A stretch of DNA of 64,000 nucleotides from Candidatus Peribacteria bacterium (GTDB lineage: Bacteria > Patescibacteriota > Gracilibacteria > Peribacterales > Peribacteraceae): NCBI GenBank assembly GCA_020632295.1, contig JACKFU010000002.1, positions 1 through 64,000 on the forward strand, given 5' to 3'. The position numbers and the translations under genes were made by a program. Numbering within the stretch: position 1 is the first letter of the stretch; every line of letters starts with the position of its first letter. Positions 1-8,733 of this stretch are shown in pieces. The notes beneath the pieces are model-generated. The model ran no database searches, was not told the origin of the DNA, and saw only the letters and a list, made by a program, of their open reading frames with translations.

Positions 1-1602
1 GAATTGTTTAATCAGCTTGCTCGTTCGGAGGTAGGCTCTAACCATCTTAGTGATTCAGAATTGCTTTCAATGATGAGGAGCGACACCAAGCTTGCATTGG
101 TGGCACTCGGAATATGGATGGGCGAAATAAAAATTGGTGATTGGGAGAGAAGGGTTACCGCCAAGGAGTTTCGTGAGGCTTTGCCAGATGTCATTGTTAG
201 CAATCCTCATCTACGAGAGATGGGATTGGACATTTTCTATAATCGGTACTGCTACGGACTTGATCCAGAAAGTTTGATTGCAGAGAACAGCGGAGGAACC
301 GACAGGCTGCCACGCGCATATTGGACTCATTACATGTTGTCCAAAGTACCTGACATGAAGGATGAGATGCTGGAAAGACTCAAGGGCTACAAAAGTAGAA
401 CGTACCTGCTTCAAGCTCTTGAGGAAGATGTAGTAGCTTTAGATGCTGCAAAAGCGTTGCTAGAGCTTGATGAAGATCCTGAACGACTACCACAGGAGCT
501 TGAATGTTGCAGAGCAATTATTGCCAAGTTTCCTAAAAGCGAAGAAGCCAAGAAAGCATCCAGTAGAATTGATTCGGTTCTGGCTAAAGCTAGGGGTCTG
601 CGTTTCTCTGACAAGTTCCTTGAAGACCTTCTGTACAATCATCCTGAGTACAGTGACAGAGCTTATGAGATTACGGAATCTGGTGGTTGCTCTGATAACC
701 TCTTGAAAAAAATTGCATTGAATCCACCAAAGCCAGAAATGCAAGGTAAGGCTGCTGAACGTCTATGTACGAGGGATGAGAACGATATTAGTTGGGGTTA
801 TTGGAGACACATGGGTGGCGCAAGTGTGGTGTATGCAAATGTGCCTAGCCATAGGAGGACTGCATCTGAAATCTTGCAACAGCAAGCTCCCCGAACTTAC
901 TTAGCAAAATCAATGCAGTCTGTTCCAAAGAATGCTGGTGAATTGTTCGATGCTATTCTTAGGCGTGATGAAAAAGATGTAGGTGACAAGAAGCGTCAAG
1001 AAGAAGAGTCCAGAGCTAAGGAAGAAGAGAATGGGCGCAGAGTATATGGCAGGCGGTTTAACTACCCCGTTCTTAGTTCTACCGATGTAGCACCGTACTT
1101 CCAGACACTCACTGAGTTTATGAATGATGGAGCTGATGAAGAACTTGCAGCGCGACTTGGAAGGTACATTGCTGAAAATGCAGGCAGTGAATACATGGTT
1201 GGACACGACAAGCGGAACGGACATTACGCAGATGTCATCGTCCATCCCCATGTAGATGAGGAGACGCGTAAGATAGCTTGGGAGAATGCCAAAGAAGCTG
1301 GCTGCCATGGAAACGGAAAAATAGTAGCTGCTCAGTTGCCCGAGTACAGTGTTGAAGCTGCTAGAGCCATCCTCGAAGGTGACTGGAAAGAAGGCTTCAA
1401 GATTGTGATGGAGAATATGGGCACACTCGCACCTAACTTACAACTTCAAGCAGGCAGACAAATTTTGCAGCACTCATCTGTTACAAATGAAGACATGGAC
1501 TTGGTAGTCCAACTTGTTCCTGCGCTAGCAGCGGAAGTCAATAAAAGACCAGCACACGAGGATATTGTTGCAAAAATTCGTGCATCGGTTGCTCAGGTGT
1601 AA
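1..1602 (+). CDS. Orphan protein of unknown function, 5' end outside window
   Basis: The frame is open from the first base, so the gene is probably truncated at the window edge; a TTG at position 4 is only the first possible internal start. About 530 residues are visible. I recognise no family. The protein is soluble, without signal peptide or membrane segment, rich in charged alpha-helical stretches (an acidic/basic run around residues 330-345), and the spacing of Leu/Ala suggests helical repeats. Codon use leans on AGA/AGG for arginine, unlike the CGT/CGC of the housekeeping genes further on, which fits an accessory or transferred gene. It ends 86 bases before the convergent next gene. Confidence 0.6.
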   Translation, partial: ELFNQLARSEVGSNHLSDSELLSMMRSDTKLALVALGIWMGEIKIGDWERRVTAKEFREALPDVIVSNPHLREMGLDIFYNRYCYGLDPESLIAENSGGTDRLPRAYWTHYMLSKVPDMKDEMLERLKGYKSRTYLLQALEEDVVALDAAKALLELDEDPERLPQELECCRAIIAKFPKSEEAKKASSRIDSVLAKARGLRFSDKFLEDLLYNHPEYSDRAYEITESGGCSDNLLKKIALNPPKPEMQGKAAERLCTRDENDISWGYWRHMGGASVVYANVPSHRRTASEILQQQAPRTYLAKSMQSVPKNAGELFDAILRRDEKDVGDKKRQEEESRAKEEENGRRVYGRRFNYPVLSSTDVAPYFQTLTEFMNDGADEELAARLGRYIAENAGSEYMVGHDKRNGHYADVIVHPHVDEETRKIAWENAKEAGCHGNGKIVAAQLPEYSVEAARAILEGDWKEGFKIVMENMGTLAPNLQLQAGRQILQHSSVTNEDMDLVVQLVPALAAEVNKRPAHEDIVAKIRASVAQV

Positions 1603-1688
1603 ATCATTTAAGAAAAGGAAAGCTCTTGCAGCAATCTGACCAATATTTTCATCCATTAAAATAAGCAGGCATACTCGTGGCACCACCC

Positions 1689-2153
1689 TCATACTTCTTC
1701 CTCTTCAACAATAAACGGACAGGTTTCTTCGGCATCAGGAGCTAGCATGTTTAAGACTGCTCTAGCATATTGCGATGCTGCAGGGTGATTGCGTATTTCT
1801 TCTTGTGCATCTTTTGGCATCTTTGCCATTCCCTTTGCAATTGCTTGTTCCCAGTTGGCATATGCAGTATTAACCTGTTGTTGCAGAGTTGCCAATTGTT
1901 CCAGTGTTTGTTTATTGAAATCGGCATCGTCCCCAATGGGAAGCTGGAGTGATGCGACAATCGCAGATATACCTTGTTGGGCGTTACCTATCTGTTGCTT
2001 GGTAGCAATTGCCTGTTGATATAATTCTTCCATCAACTTACCCTCCAACATGTATTCATCTGAGAAATCTTCCATGAGTTGATTGTATTCGTTATGCAGT
2101 CTGCGGTGCAAGATTGTTTGGTAAAGAATGGCCCTTACTTTATTGCCATGCAT
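1689..2153 (-). CDS. Small coiled-coil-like hypothetical protein
   Basis: A 154-residue soluble protein, helical and rich in Gln/Glu (e.g. a QQAIATKQQIG stretch near residues 46-56), ending in an acidic EEEEV tail. No signal peptide, membrane helix or recognised domain. It is divergent from the CuA lipoprotein gene; the 46 bases between the starts are the only promoter space for both. The start ATG at 2153 is the only reasonable one. I do not recognise the family. Confidence 0.55.
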   Translation of the reverse strand: MHGNKVRAILYQTILHRRLHNEYNQLMEDFSDEYMLEGKLMEELYQQAIATKQQIGNAQQGISAIVASLQLPIGDDADFNKQTLEQLATLQQQVNTAYANWEQAIAKGMAKMPKDAQEEIRNHPAASQYARAVLNMLAPDAEETCPFIVEEEEV

Positions 2154-2199
2154 CGTTTTTCTGCGTACGATTTCGCCGTATTATTTTCCGCTTTTTCTT

Positions 2200-2661
2200 A
2201 TGAATAAAAGAATGATTGCTATTGCAGGTTCTTTACTTCTTCTCGCCGCATGTAGTCATGAAGCACCAGACTACGATGATGCTGATGACGATACAACTAT
2301 GGAAGAGACCATGGACGATCAGGACGATCAGGATGACATGATGCATGACGATGCTGCTGCCGTTGATATGATGATGCACAGCGACGCACGCATTATTGGA
2401 ATTGATGCAACAGACTGGGCATTTACCCCAGATGCCATTTCTGCAAAAAAGGGTGAAGAGGTGGTCCTACGCATTACGGGTGTCAGTGGAGTTCACGGCC
2501 TTGCTATTCCCGAACTTGGTGTGAACGTAAAGGTTCCTCTTGGGGAAACAGTTGACGTCATGCTTCCAACAGATACCGTTGGTACATTTGGCGCAATTTG
2601 CTCCGTTCCTTGCGGAAAAGGACACAAAGATATGCATGTTATGGTTACGATTACTGAATAA
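2200..2661 (+). CDS. CuA-type cupredoxin lipoprotein (COX2-like copper domain)
   Basis: A 153-residue lipoprotein. The ATG at 2200 gives a lipoprotein signal peptide (MNKR, a hydrophobic stretch, lipobox LLAAC with Cys at about residue 18). A long Asp/Met/His-rich linker follows (about 20-65), then a cupredoxin domain. The last 40 residues carry an upstream His (GVHGL) and C-SVP-C-GKG-H-KD-M, which matches the CxxxCxxxHxxM ligand set of the binuclear CuA centre of cytochrome oxidase subunit II. No COX2 transmembrane hairpin is present, so it is a free-standing lipid-anchored copper protein, in electron transfer or copper handling outside the membrane. The longer frame from 2128 would bury the signal peptide and was rejected. 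Lgt, encoded at 43.9 kb, would lipidate it. Confidence 0.82.
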   Translation: MNKRMIAIAGSLLLLAACSHEAPDYDDADDDTTMEETMDDQDDQDDMMHDDAAAVDMMMHSDARIIGIDATDWAFTPDAISAKKGEEVVLRITGVSGVHGLAIPELGVNVKVPLGETVDVMLPTDTVGTFGAICSVPCGKGHKDMHVMVTITE

Positions 2662-2675
2662 TAGTAAACAATCAC

Positions 2676-3677
2676 CTATTGCATATCTCTCCACACAATA
2701 TATGCAATGTATGTAACGTAGCAAAGCAGGAGCACGGCACCTTCCCACTTGCGGATGATGTAGTCGCGCTCCTGCTTCCACCAAACAAACAAGCGTCTGT
2801 GGAGTTGCCCGTTGTGCACCAGGAAAAAGAGTAAAATAGCAGAGGCAACAACGACGAGAAGGTCTGCATTAATAGCAGGCTGGAAGGGGAGAGGTTTAAT
2901 GACTGCAGAAAGTCCAAGGATCCAGAAGATATTAAAGATGTTACTTCCGACAACGTTGCCAACAGCAATATCGGTATTGCCTTTATAAGCAGCCACGCTT
3001 GATGCTGCAAGCTCTGGCAAACTTGTTCCAACAGCAACAATAGTTAAACCAACGAGTGCTTCGGAAATACCAAGTGAGAGTGCAATAGCAGTTGCACCAT
3101 TGACTGCCCAGTTACCGCCAACACCGAGTCCAATAAGTCCTACGATAAACATGACTAATGCAAGCCATATCGGCTTCGTTTCTTTCGTGTGCCCATCTTC
3201 TTGTTTTAGGCTGGCGAGCCCAAATGTGTAGTAGATAAATATGATAAAGAAGCCGAGAAATGCGAGTCCATCGCTTCTGCTTAGCTCGGAGAGTTGATAT
3301 CCATCAACAATACTGTCATTTGCCATGATGAGTAGCGTGAGTGATGCCAGGAGCATCAAGGGGATTTCTTTGAGAACGGTACTTCTCTGTACTGCAAGCG
3401 GAGCAATGAGTGCGCTAATACCGAGAATAAGGAGTGTATTAGATATGTTCGAACCGACGATGTTGCCGATGGCGATATCTGCACTTCCTTGGAAGCTGGC
3501 GACAATGTTAACAATGAGTTCTGGAGCTGATGTTCCAAATGAGACGACAGTTAACCCAATAACAAGGTCGCTAACTCCAATACGTCTTGCGATGGACGAG
3601 GCACCTTCGACTAGCCAATCAGCACCTTTTATGAGGAGAATGAAACCGCCAACAAGTGAGAGAAGAGGAGTAATCAT
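2676..3677 (-). CDS. CaCA-family calcium/sodium antiporter (YrbG-like)
   Basis: A 333-residue integral membrane protein of about 10 helices made of two homologous halves, each with the alpha-repeat of cation/Ca2+ exchangers: GTSAPEL at 48-54 followed by GNIVGSN at 71-77, and GTSLPEL followed by GNVVGSN in the second half near residues 215-250. The conserved acidic residues in GTSxPE bind the transported cations. The family usually expels Ca2+ in exchange for Na+ or H+. Length and symmetry are typical for bacterial YrbG-like members. It is convergent with the CuA lipoprotein (14-base gap) and divergent from grpE (35 bases between starts). Confidence 0.93.
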   Translation of the reverse strand: MITPLLSLVGGFILLIKGADWLVEGASSIARRIGVSDLVIGLTVVSFGTSAPELIVNIVASFQGSADIAIGNIVGSNISNTLLILGISALIAPLAVQRSTVLKEIPLMLLASLTLLIMANDSIVDGYQLSELSRSDGLAFLGFFIIFIYYTFGLASLKQEDGHTKETKPIWLALVMFIVGLIGLGVGGNWAVNGATAIALSLGISEALVGLTIVAVGTSLPELAASSVAAYKGNTDIAVGNVVGSNIFNIFWILGLSAVIKPLPFQPAINADLLVVVASAILLFFLVHNGQLHRRLFVWWKQERDYIIRKWEGAVLLLCYVTYIAYIVWRDMQ

Positions 3678-3700
3678 TTTGACCTACGTAGAGCCGTGGG

Positions 3701-3712
3701 TATCATACAGTC
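3701..3712 (+). promoter_or_regulatory. -10 box for leaderless grpE
   Basis: TATCAT at 3701-3706 is followed by only six bases (ACAGTC) before the grpE ATG at 3713. A start point at the usual 6-7 bases after the -10 box would fall on the ATG, and no Shine-Dalgarno sequence is present. Confidence 0.55.
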
Positions 3713-4141
3713 ATGTCCGATGAAATCGCAAAGTTGAAAGACATGGCTGCTAGAGCGCAAGCAGATCTCCAGAATGCAAAAATTCGCATGGAAAAAGAGG
3801 CAAAGGAGATGCGTACATTTGCTATGCTTGGACTTATCGAGAAGCTTTTACCCACTATAGATAACTTTCAACGTGCGTTTGACCATTTACCCGAAGAGCT
3901 GGCAGAGCATGACTGGGTGAAAGGTTTGCAGGCAACCGAACAACAGCTCATGACAGATCTTTCAACCGTTGGCTTGCAGAAGTTAGATGTTCTTGGCGAA
4001 GCCATTAACTCCGAGCGACACGAAGTATTACAAGCTGCTCCTGGGGAACACGATACGGTTGTACAGGTACTCGAAGAAGGATATGCGTTTAATGGTCGAG
4101 TTATTCGGCCTGCGAAGGTGATCGTTGGGAACGGGGAGTAG
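3713..4141 (+). CDS. grpE: GrpE, nucleotide exchange factor for DnaK
   Basis: A 142-residue GrpE. It has the N-terminal long dimerising helix (ELARAQADLQN-like segment), the family signature around LIEKLLPTIDNFQRAF (about 42-57) and the C-terminal beta-wing with AFNGRVIRPAKVIV. It promotes ADP release from DnaK in the cytosol. It is shorter than the usual ~190 residues because the acidic disordered N-terminal extension is missing. It stands alone here: dnaK and dnaJ are not in the window. The 3' end overlaps the convergent small gene by 41 bases. Confidence 0.93.
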   Translation: MSDEIAKLKDMAARAQADLQNAKIRMEKEAKEMRTFAMLGLIEKLLPTIDNFQRAFDHLPEELAEHDWVKGLQATEQQLMTDLSTVGLQKLDVLGEAINSERHEVLQAAPGEHDTVVQVLEEGYAFNGRVIRPAKVIVGNGE

Positions 4142-4346
4142 CATATAACTTTCCAAGCCGCCGACAGGAATCCTCTTCAAGCTTTAGTAGAATACGCATT
4201 TTCTCTTGAGCATCAGCGTGTACTGTGGCAAACGGAGACGTCTTTTGTTTTTCTTTTTTGAGGTTTTTTTCGAATGATTTTGGATCATGACTAGGGTCTC
4301 CAAGGAGATTATAGTAATCACGTATTGTTTCGGGTGATAGCTCCAT
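4101..4346 (-). CDS. Small hypothetical protein overlapping the grpE end
   Basis: An 81-residue, highly charged soluble protein (KNLKKEKQK near the middle, many Glu/Lys), with no recognised domain. Its last 13 codons overlap the 3' end of grpE on the opposite strand. The space between grpE and the antiporter is otherwise empty, and the frame starts cleanly at an ATG, so I take it as real with moderate confidence. Confidence 0.5.
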   Translation of the reverse strand: MELSPETIRDYYNLLGDPSHDPKSFEKNLKKEKQKTSPFATVHADAQEKMRILLKLEEDSCRRLGKLYATPRSQRSPSQAE

Positions 4347-4376
4347 GAGTCCAGAATAGCAATTTTTCTTTACATT

Positions 4377-6152
4377 TCAAGGCATAAAGAAAAACGGCGT
4401 ATTAAGCCGTTTAACATCATCCATACGGTAATCAAGCATTTTAGCACCAACGAAGATAATAGAAACGTCGCCGCCTTCAATGAGGCTATCAATGTTATCT
4501 TGCAGTAGACCTGGTCCGCAGAGAATTTCAAAGGTGATTTCTTTTTGTCCGTTTGCGATACGTTTTTTATTGATAGAACGAAACAGTGCTTCTGCACGTT
4601 TCTTCACATCATTTGCAAAGTCGCGCGAGAAGCGTTCTTCTGGGCAGTGGAGGAGGATGACATTGGCGACATGATGACTATCCGCCCAGTTGACGACTGT
4701 CTGCATACGCTCGGGGAAGGAGTAACCTCGAGAGCAGAGCACTGCAACTGGTCCGGAATGTTTGCGCTTCGGTAGACCAGATGCATCTTTGGCAAGTCCT
4801 AACTTACAGGCAAGTAGAGGGGTAATTGGTGGCTCGATAACAAGGGTTAAGAGAATAACCCAGAGGCCAATTGCCATAATCATTTCACTGCCGGGCATAC
4901 CAGTAATTGTTATGGTAATTAGTAGCACGCCGGGGATAACACCCGTCTCACGAACGAAGGAGAGGAAGAGGAGTTCACACCAGCTGAGTCTCTCTTTCCC
5001 AAAGACAAATGGGGACAGGGTTAGTAGTACAATAAATGGTCGTAACACAAACATAAACAAGAGCCCTGAGACAATGCCGATGTGTGCATACTGCGCAAGT
5101 GTTTCTGGGGGGACCATAGCTCCAAGAAGCATGAAGATGATTGGCTTCATAAAGCCTTCTATGGTTTGTGTGAAGTATTCCTCCACATGCGTGAAGTGTG
5201 CACGAATATGAAAGAAGAGTCCGCAGAGAAAGACAGCAAGGTAGCCACTTCCTCCTAGGACGGATGCAAGGAGATAGCAAAAAATGGGTACCGCAATAAA
5301 CAGGGCTGCATCGGAGCCAGTATCAGTGTGCATCCGTGCTTTCCATTGGTTCCATAGGTGAAGTCCAGCAAATCCAGTAAGACCAACACCAGTGCCGATG
5401 ATGAGCGCATGGACAATGCGAGTAGCATTGCCAATGCTCAGTAAATTCATGTACGCATCTGCAACGGTTTCGGGAATATGTCCTTCAAAAAAGAATGTCA
5501 AAAAGATGCCGACAAGAACCGCGCCAACAACGTCATTAATCGCACTTTCGCTAATGGCAATGTGCTTTACACGAGATTTTTTAAAGATGAGTGTTTGCAG
5601 ACTAGGAATAATTGCTGCAGGGTCTGTCGATGCAATTGCGGCACCAAGGAGGATGATTGCTGGTATTGGCATAACGATGCCGTAGATCTCCGTTAGAAAG
5701 ACGAGGAGGTAGGAAAACAGCATTGCATTGATGATGGTGCCAAAAAACGCAAGAGACAGAATGGGTCCGATGAGGCTGCGAAATTTCATGAATGGTGTCT
5801 CAAGACCTCCTTCGAAGAGAATGAGGACAGATCCAATAACAATGAGCGTTGTAAGTGTGACGGGATTATCTGTGATAATACTGAGAATATCTCTGCATAC
5901 CAGACCAAAGATGACAGCAAGGACAAACGAGGGGATCGGTGTTGGTTTTGCAAGTTCATAGATGATGAACCCCAGCGTAAAGATGATAACAATGCCACAG
6001 AGAATAAAGAGCGTTTCTCCTTGCTCGCGTGATGCAAAAAACGCGTCACTCGCACTACGGGTAAAGTGACTGGAGAGCACCCAGCTTATTGTGAGCATTA
6101 CACCGATTAGTGTGTAATTTCGTACGACATTACCAAGCGATTTCAGGGACAT
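4377..6152 (-). CDS. CPA1-type Na+/H+ antiporter with cytosolic USP-like tail
   Basis: A 591-residue antiporter. Residues ~1-440 form about 12-13 membrane helices with the CPA1 hallmarks: ASTDPAAIIPSL (the Asp of the ion-binding site) and SESAINDVVGA. The last ~130 residues look like a soluble alpha/beta, universal-stress-like nucleotide-binding domain (GPVAVLCSRG start, a central AEALFRSINKKR helix, IIFVGAKMLDYR near the end), probably regulatory. I chose the ATG at 6152 because the upstream start at 6248 would overlap murD by over 100 bases, whereas 6152 overlaps by 10 bases, as expected for translational coupling. It is the third gene of the murL-murD-antiporter run. Confidence 0.88.
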   Translation of the reverse strand: MSLKSLGNVVRNYTLIGVMLTISWVLSSHFTRSASDAFFASREQGETLFILCGIVIIFTLGFIIYELAKPTPIPSFVLAVIFGLVCRDILSIITDNPVTLTTLIVIGSVLILFEGGLETPFMKFRSLIGPILSLAFFGTIINAMLFSYLLVFLTEIYGIVMPIPAIILLGAAIASTDPAAIIPSLQTLIFKKSRVKHIAISESAINDVVGAVLVGIFLTFFFEGHIPETVADAYMNLLSIGNATRIVHALIIGTGVGLTGFAGLHLWNQWKARMHTDTGSDAALFIAVPIFCYLLASVLGGSGYLAVFLCGLFFHIRAHFTHVEEYFTQTIEGFMKPIIFMLLGAMVPPETLAQYAHIGIVSGLLFMFVLRPFIVLLTLSPFVFGKERLSWCELLFLSFVRETGVIPGVLLITITITGMPGSEMIMAIGLWVILLTLVIEPPITPLLACKLGLAKDASGLPKRKHSGPVAVLCSRGYSFPERMQTVVNWADSHHVANVILLHCPEERFSRDFANDVKKRAEALFRSINKKRIANGQKEITFEILCGPGLLQDNIDSLIEGGDVSIIFVGAKMLDYRMDDVKRLNTPFFFMP

Positions 6153-7426
6153 TGAGGAAGTTTGAATATAGCTTCTTTGAATACTTTGCCTTTTTCTTCG
6201 AAGTTTGTAAATAGATCGTAACTTGGAGATGCGGGGGAAAGAAGGCAAGTGGAAAGAGGAGAGCGGAAAGCTGAAAGCTGAACAGAGAGTTGCACAGCTT
6301 CTGTAACTGATTGCACCGCGTGAATAGTTTTTTTATTGATTGCTGCGGCGATCTTTTGGCCTGTTTCCCCCTGCACAATCACGTGTTCAATGGATGAGGA
6401 ATCAATGGCTGCACCAAGCTGTGTAAAATCACTTCCACGGTCTTGTCCTCCTGCAATAAGGATGTGTACGTTTGGCTCTAGTGCTTTAATAGCTGCGATG
6501 GTTGAATCCGGAGTTGTGGAGATAGCGTCATCAATCCAGTGAATCCCTTGATGTACTCCAAGGCTCTGGAGTCTGTGTGGCAAGCCTTCAAAGTGCGCTG
6601 CAGCTTTGATGATGGTTGCATCCTCAATGCCGAGGTGCCTTGCTACTTTCGATGCACCGGCAATGTTAAAGAGGTTATGGATTCCCATGAGCTTTGTATC
6701 GTGTACAGCAATGGGAGAATCTGCATCGTCATATGGTGTTTTTGTGCCGGGTGATAATGATGCAATATCAGAAGCTCCGTCGTTATGTGCATAGTAAAAC
6801 ACGGTATCATCCGGTGTTTGAAATTTGGTGATGTGCTTTTTTGCGTTTTTGTATTCCTCCAGTGTTCCATGATAATTAAGGTGCTCTGGAAAAAAACTCG
6901 TAACAACGGCAATCTGCGGACTTCGACTGAGCTGCATGAGTTGGTAGCTACTCATTTCGAGGACAACAATTGTGTGTTCATCGATTTCATCGATATGAGC
7001 AACTGCTGCATCTCCGATGTTTCCAAGGAGTACTGTCTTTCTTCCCGCTTCTTTGAGAATACAATGGATTAGGCTAGCGGTTGTACTTTTACCTTTTGAC
7101 CCGGTGACGCCGATAACGAGTGCGCGCGGGTCGATAGAGTCCAGGAAGATTTGTGTGGAGTTCGTTAGCAATTGACTGTTAACAGTTACCAATTGACTTG
7201 GGGGAATGCCCGGTGATTTTATGAGAACATCAAAGCGATCTAGGTGATGCAGCCACTGGTCTCCACATTGTGTTTCGTAATTCGTGACGGGTAATTCATT
7301 GCTTTTGTCTGCAATAACTATTTTGCAATTAGGAGCGTGCTTTTCTAGTGCATCTACCATGGCTTTACCTTCTCTTCCATAGCCAAGAATACAGACTGAT
7401 TTGCCACTGAGGTCGCAAATATTCAT
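6143..7426 (-). CDS. murD: MurD, UDP-MurNAc-L-alanine:glutamate ligase
   Basis: A 427-residue Mur ligase. The N-terminal Rossmann domain has GYGREGKA (15-22), the central ATPase domain the P-loop GSKGKST (near 108-114), an EMSSYQL segment and the FFPEHLNYHG motif; a C-terminal ligase domain follows. It adds glutamate to UDP-MurNAc-L-Ala in the cytosol. Its start overlaps the murL stop (ATGA), so the two are translationally coupled; that pairing suggests it may be the MurD2 type that adds L-Glu (inference). Two short stretches (near residues 79-90 and 390-410) are encoded by low-complexity DNA repeats and look like inserted linkers. Confidence 0.93.
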   Translation of the reverse strand: MNICDLSGKSVCILGYGREGKAMVDALEKHAPNCKIVIADKSNELPVTNYETQCGDQWLHHLDRFDVLIKSPGIPPSQLVTVNSQLLTNSTQIFLDSIDPRALVIGVTGSKGKSTTASLIHCILKEAGRKTVLLGNIGDAAVAHIDEIDEHTIVVLEMSSYQLMQLSRSPQIAVVTSFFPEHLNYHGTLEEYKNAKKHITKFQTPDDTVFYYAHNDGASDIASLSPGTKTPYDDADSPIAVHDTKLMGIHNLFNIAGASKVARHLGIEDATIIKAAAHFEGLPHRLQSLGVHQGIHWIDDAISTTPDSTIAAIKALEPNVHILIAGGQDRGSDFTQLGAAIDSSSIEHVIVQGETGQKIAAAINKKTIHAVQSVTEAVQLSVQLSAFRSPLSTCLLSPASPSYDLFTNFEEKGKVFKEAIFKLPQCP

Positions 7427-8649
7427 TGTGATTCACGGTACATCTGCATGACTGGCGTGTCATCAAATTCGCCTCGATCTGCAATCATTCCAAATGCTTT
7501 TGCAGTTTCCTCTGGTGTACCTACACACTCAAATGGTTTAAAGCCTTCCAAACCAAGGAGTTGTTTGAAGAGGGGAATTGTTGATGTGTCCTCAAAAATA
7601 TTCTTTTCAAATATCTTTAGTACAGCATCTTTCTTGAGGTGTGCAGCCATGAGTGCAAAGACAAATGTGCACTTTGGACATGTTCCACACCAGCGCTCGT
7701 CATGCTTTTCTCCAGCAATCTTCCAGTTACGGTTACAGCTTGTCGTGCAGTGGAAGTATTGCGGGAGCTTGGCAAACTCTCCGGCAATCTCTAGTTCGGT
7801 CATCTGTCTGAGTGCGCTGAAGTATTTGAGATCTGGATCGACACAGTTTTTGATATAGGTGGCAAACATGGTTTCAAATTCCGCACTCTTGCTCCACTGG
7901 TGGTTAATTTCCTTACCGAGGTACTCGACATTCCCTTCGTTTGCGCTCTTTTCGTTACTCATAGCAATTTCATCGAAGCCTATGAGCTTGGCAATGAATA
8001 CGCAGAGTGCAGAGAGGTAGGCAGTAATTGGCACATGACCATTGAGTGCACCCTGCTCGTTCATCTCAAAGAGCTTGCGAGGAAGTTTGCGTTTAATGGT
8101 GATACAGGGGAGTCCTGTTACAGAAACGCATTCATCGATAAGAGGGTGACTTCCCATGCGAAGTAAGGTGAGATGTTTACGCTCATCTTTCCGAAGCATT
8201 TCGATGGTCACGAGTGAGTCTTTGCCGCCGCCAATGGGGATGAGGGTTTTTCCAGTGCTGCTTTTCGAGGGCGGGTTGGGAAACTGGGAAACTGGGGAAC
8301 TCGGAAAATTTATCAGATTTCTAAAATCAATCTTATTTTCAAAAAAGAATTCTCCAAGGCCGTTTTCGTACACACTGTCCCAGAACGTGGCTTGCTCCCT
8401 ACTAAGGGTTCCCGATCGAATGTCGATCTTCTTTGGGCAGCAGGTTTTGTAGTAACTGGCACCGCCGGCAAGATGCAGGGAAAAGAGGGCTGATTCGAGT
8501 TCCTCTCGGGTTTTTCCATATGTTCCCCGTGGCACTTCAAGCACCTCTGTAAATGCTATATCGTCGTCTAATGTATAACGCAGGCGAATTTCGCCTGTTT
8601 CTGGCGTATAGGAATAGGAGTCGAAGACGAAGGTTTCGTAGTGCTTCAC
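7423..8649 (-). CDS. murL: MurL-like UDP-MurNAc-L-Ala-L-Glu epimerase
   Basis: A 408-residue protein with a PP-loop-like ATP site, GGGKDS at about 140-145, and a C-terminal CGTCPKC zinc-knuckle-like motif. The overall pattern, with ATP-pyrophosphatase-like core and conserved GHVPITAYLSAL and MSNEKSANEGN segments, fits MurL. In Xanthomonas, MurL epimerises the terminal L-Glu of UDP-MurNAc-L-Ala-L-Glu to D-Glu after MurD2 has added L-Glu, bypassing glutamate racemase. The 4-base overlap with murD is strong context. The start is GTG with TACAAT six bases upstream. Residues ~114-130 (Pro/Ser-rich) come from a short DNA repeat and appear to be an inserted linker. Confidence 0.8.
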   Translation of the reverse strand: MKHYETFVFDSYSYTPETGEIRLRYTLDDDIAFTEVLEVPRGTYGKTREELESALFSLHLAGGASYYKTCCPKKIDIRSGTLSREQATFWDSVYENGLGEFFFENKIDFRNLINFPSSPVSQFPNPPSKSSTGKTLIPIGGGKDSLVTIEMLRKDERKHLTLLRMGSHPLIDECVSVTGLPCITIKRKLPRKLFEMNEQGALNGHVPITAYLSALCVFIAKLIGFDEIAMSNEKSANEGNVEYLGKEINHQWSKSAEFETMFATYIKNCVDPDLKYFSALRQMTELEIAGEFAKLPQYFHCTTSCNRNWKIAGEKHDERWCGTCPKCTFVFALMAAHLKKDAVLKIFEKNIFEDTSTIPLFKQLLGLEGFKPFECVGTPEETAKAFGMIADRGEFDDTPVMQMYRESQ

Positions 8650-8661
8650 CGCTAAATTGTA
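8650..8661 (-). promoter_or_regulatory. -10 box for leaderless murL (GTG start)
   Basis: Read on the minus strand, TACAAT (8661-8656) is followed by six bases and then the GTG of murL. CCGCT and AGCGG flank this box as a short inverted repeat, which might be an operator. Confidence 0.5.
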
Positions 8662-8733
8662 GCGGAACTTCTTGTATTTCCTGTATAGGAAACTATACTT
8701 TTGGTCCGGTCATTTCAGTATAGGAGGAATGCT

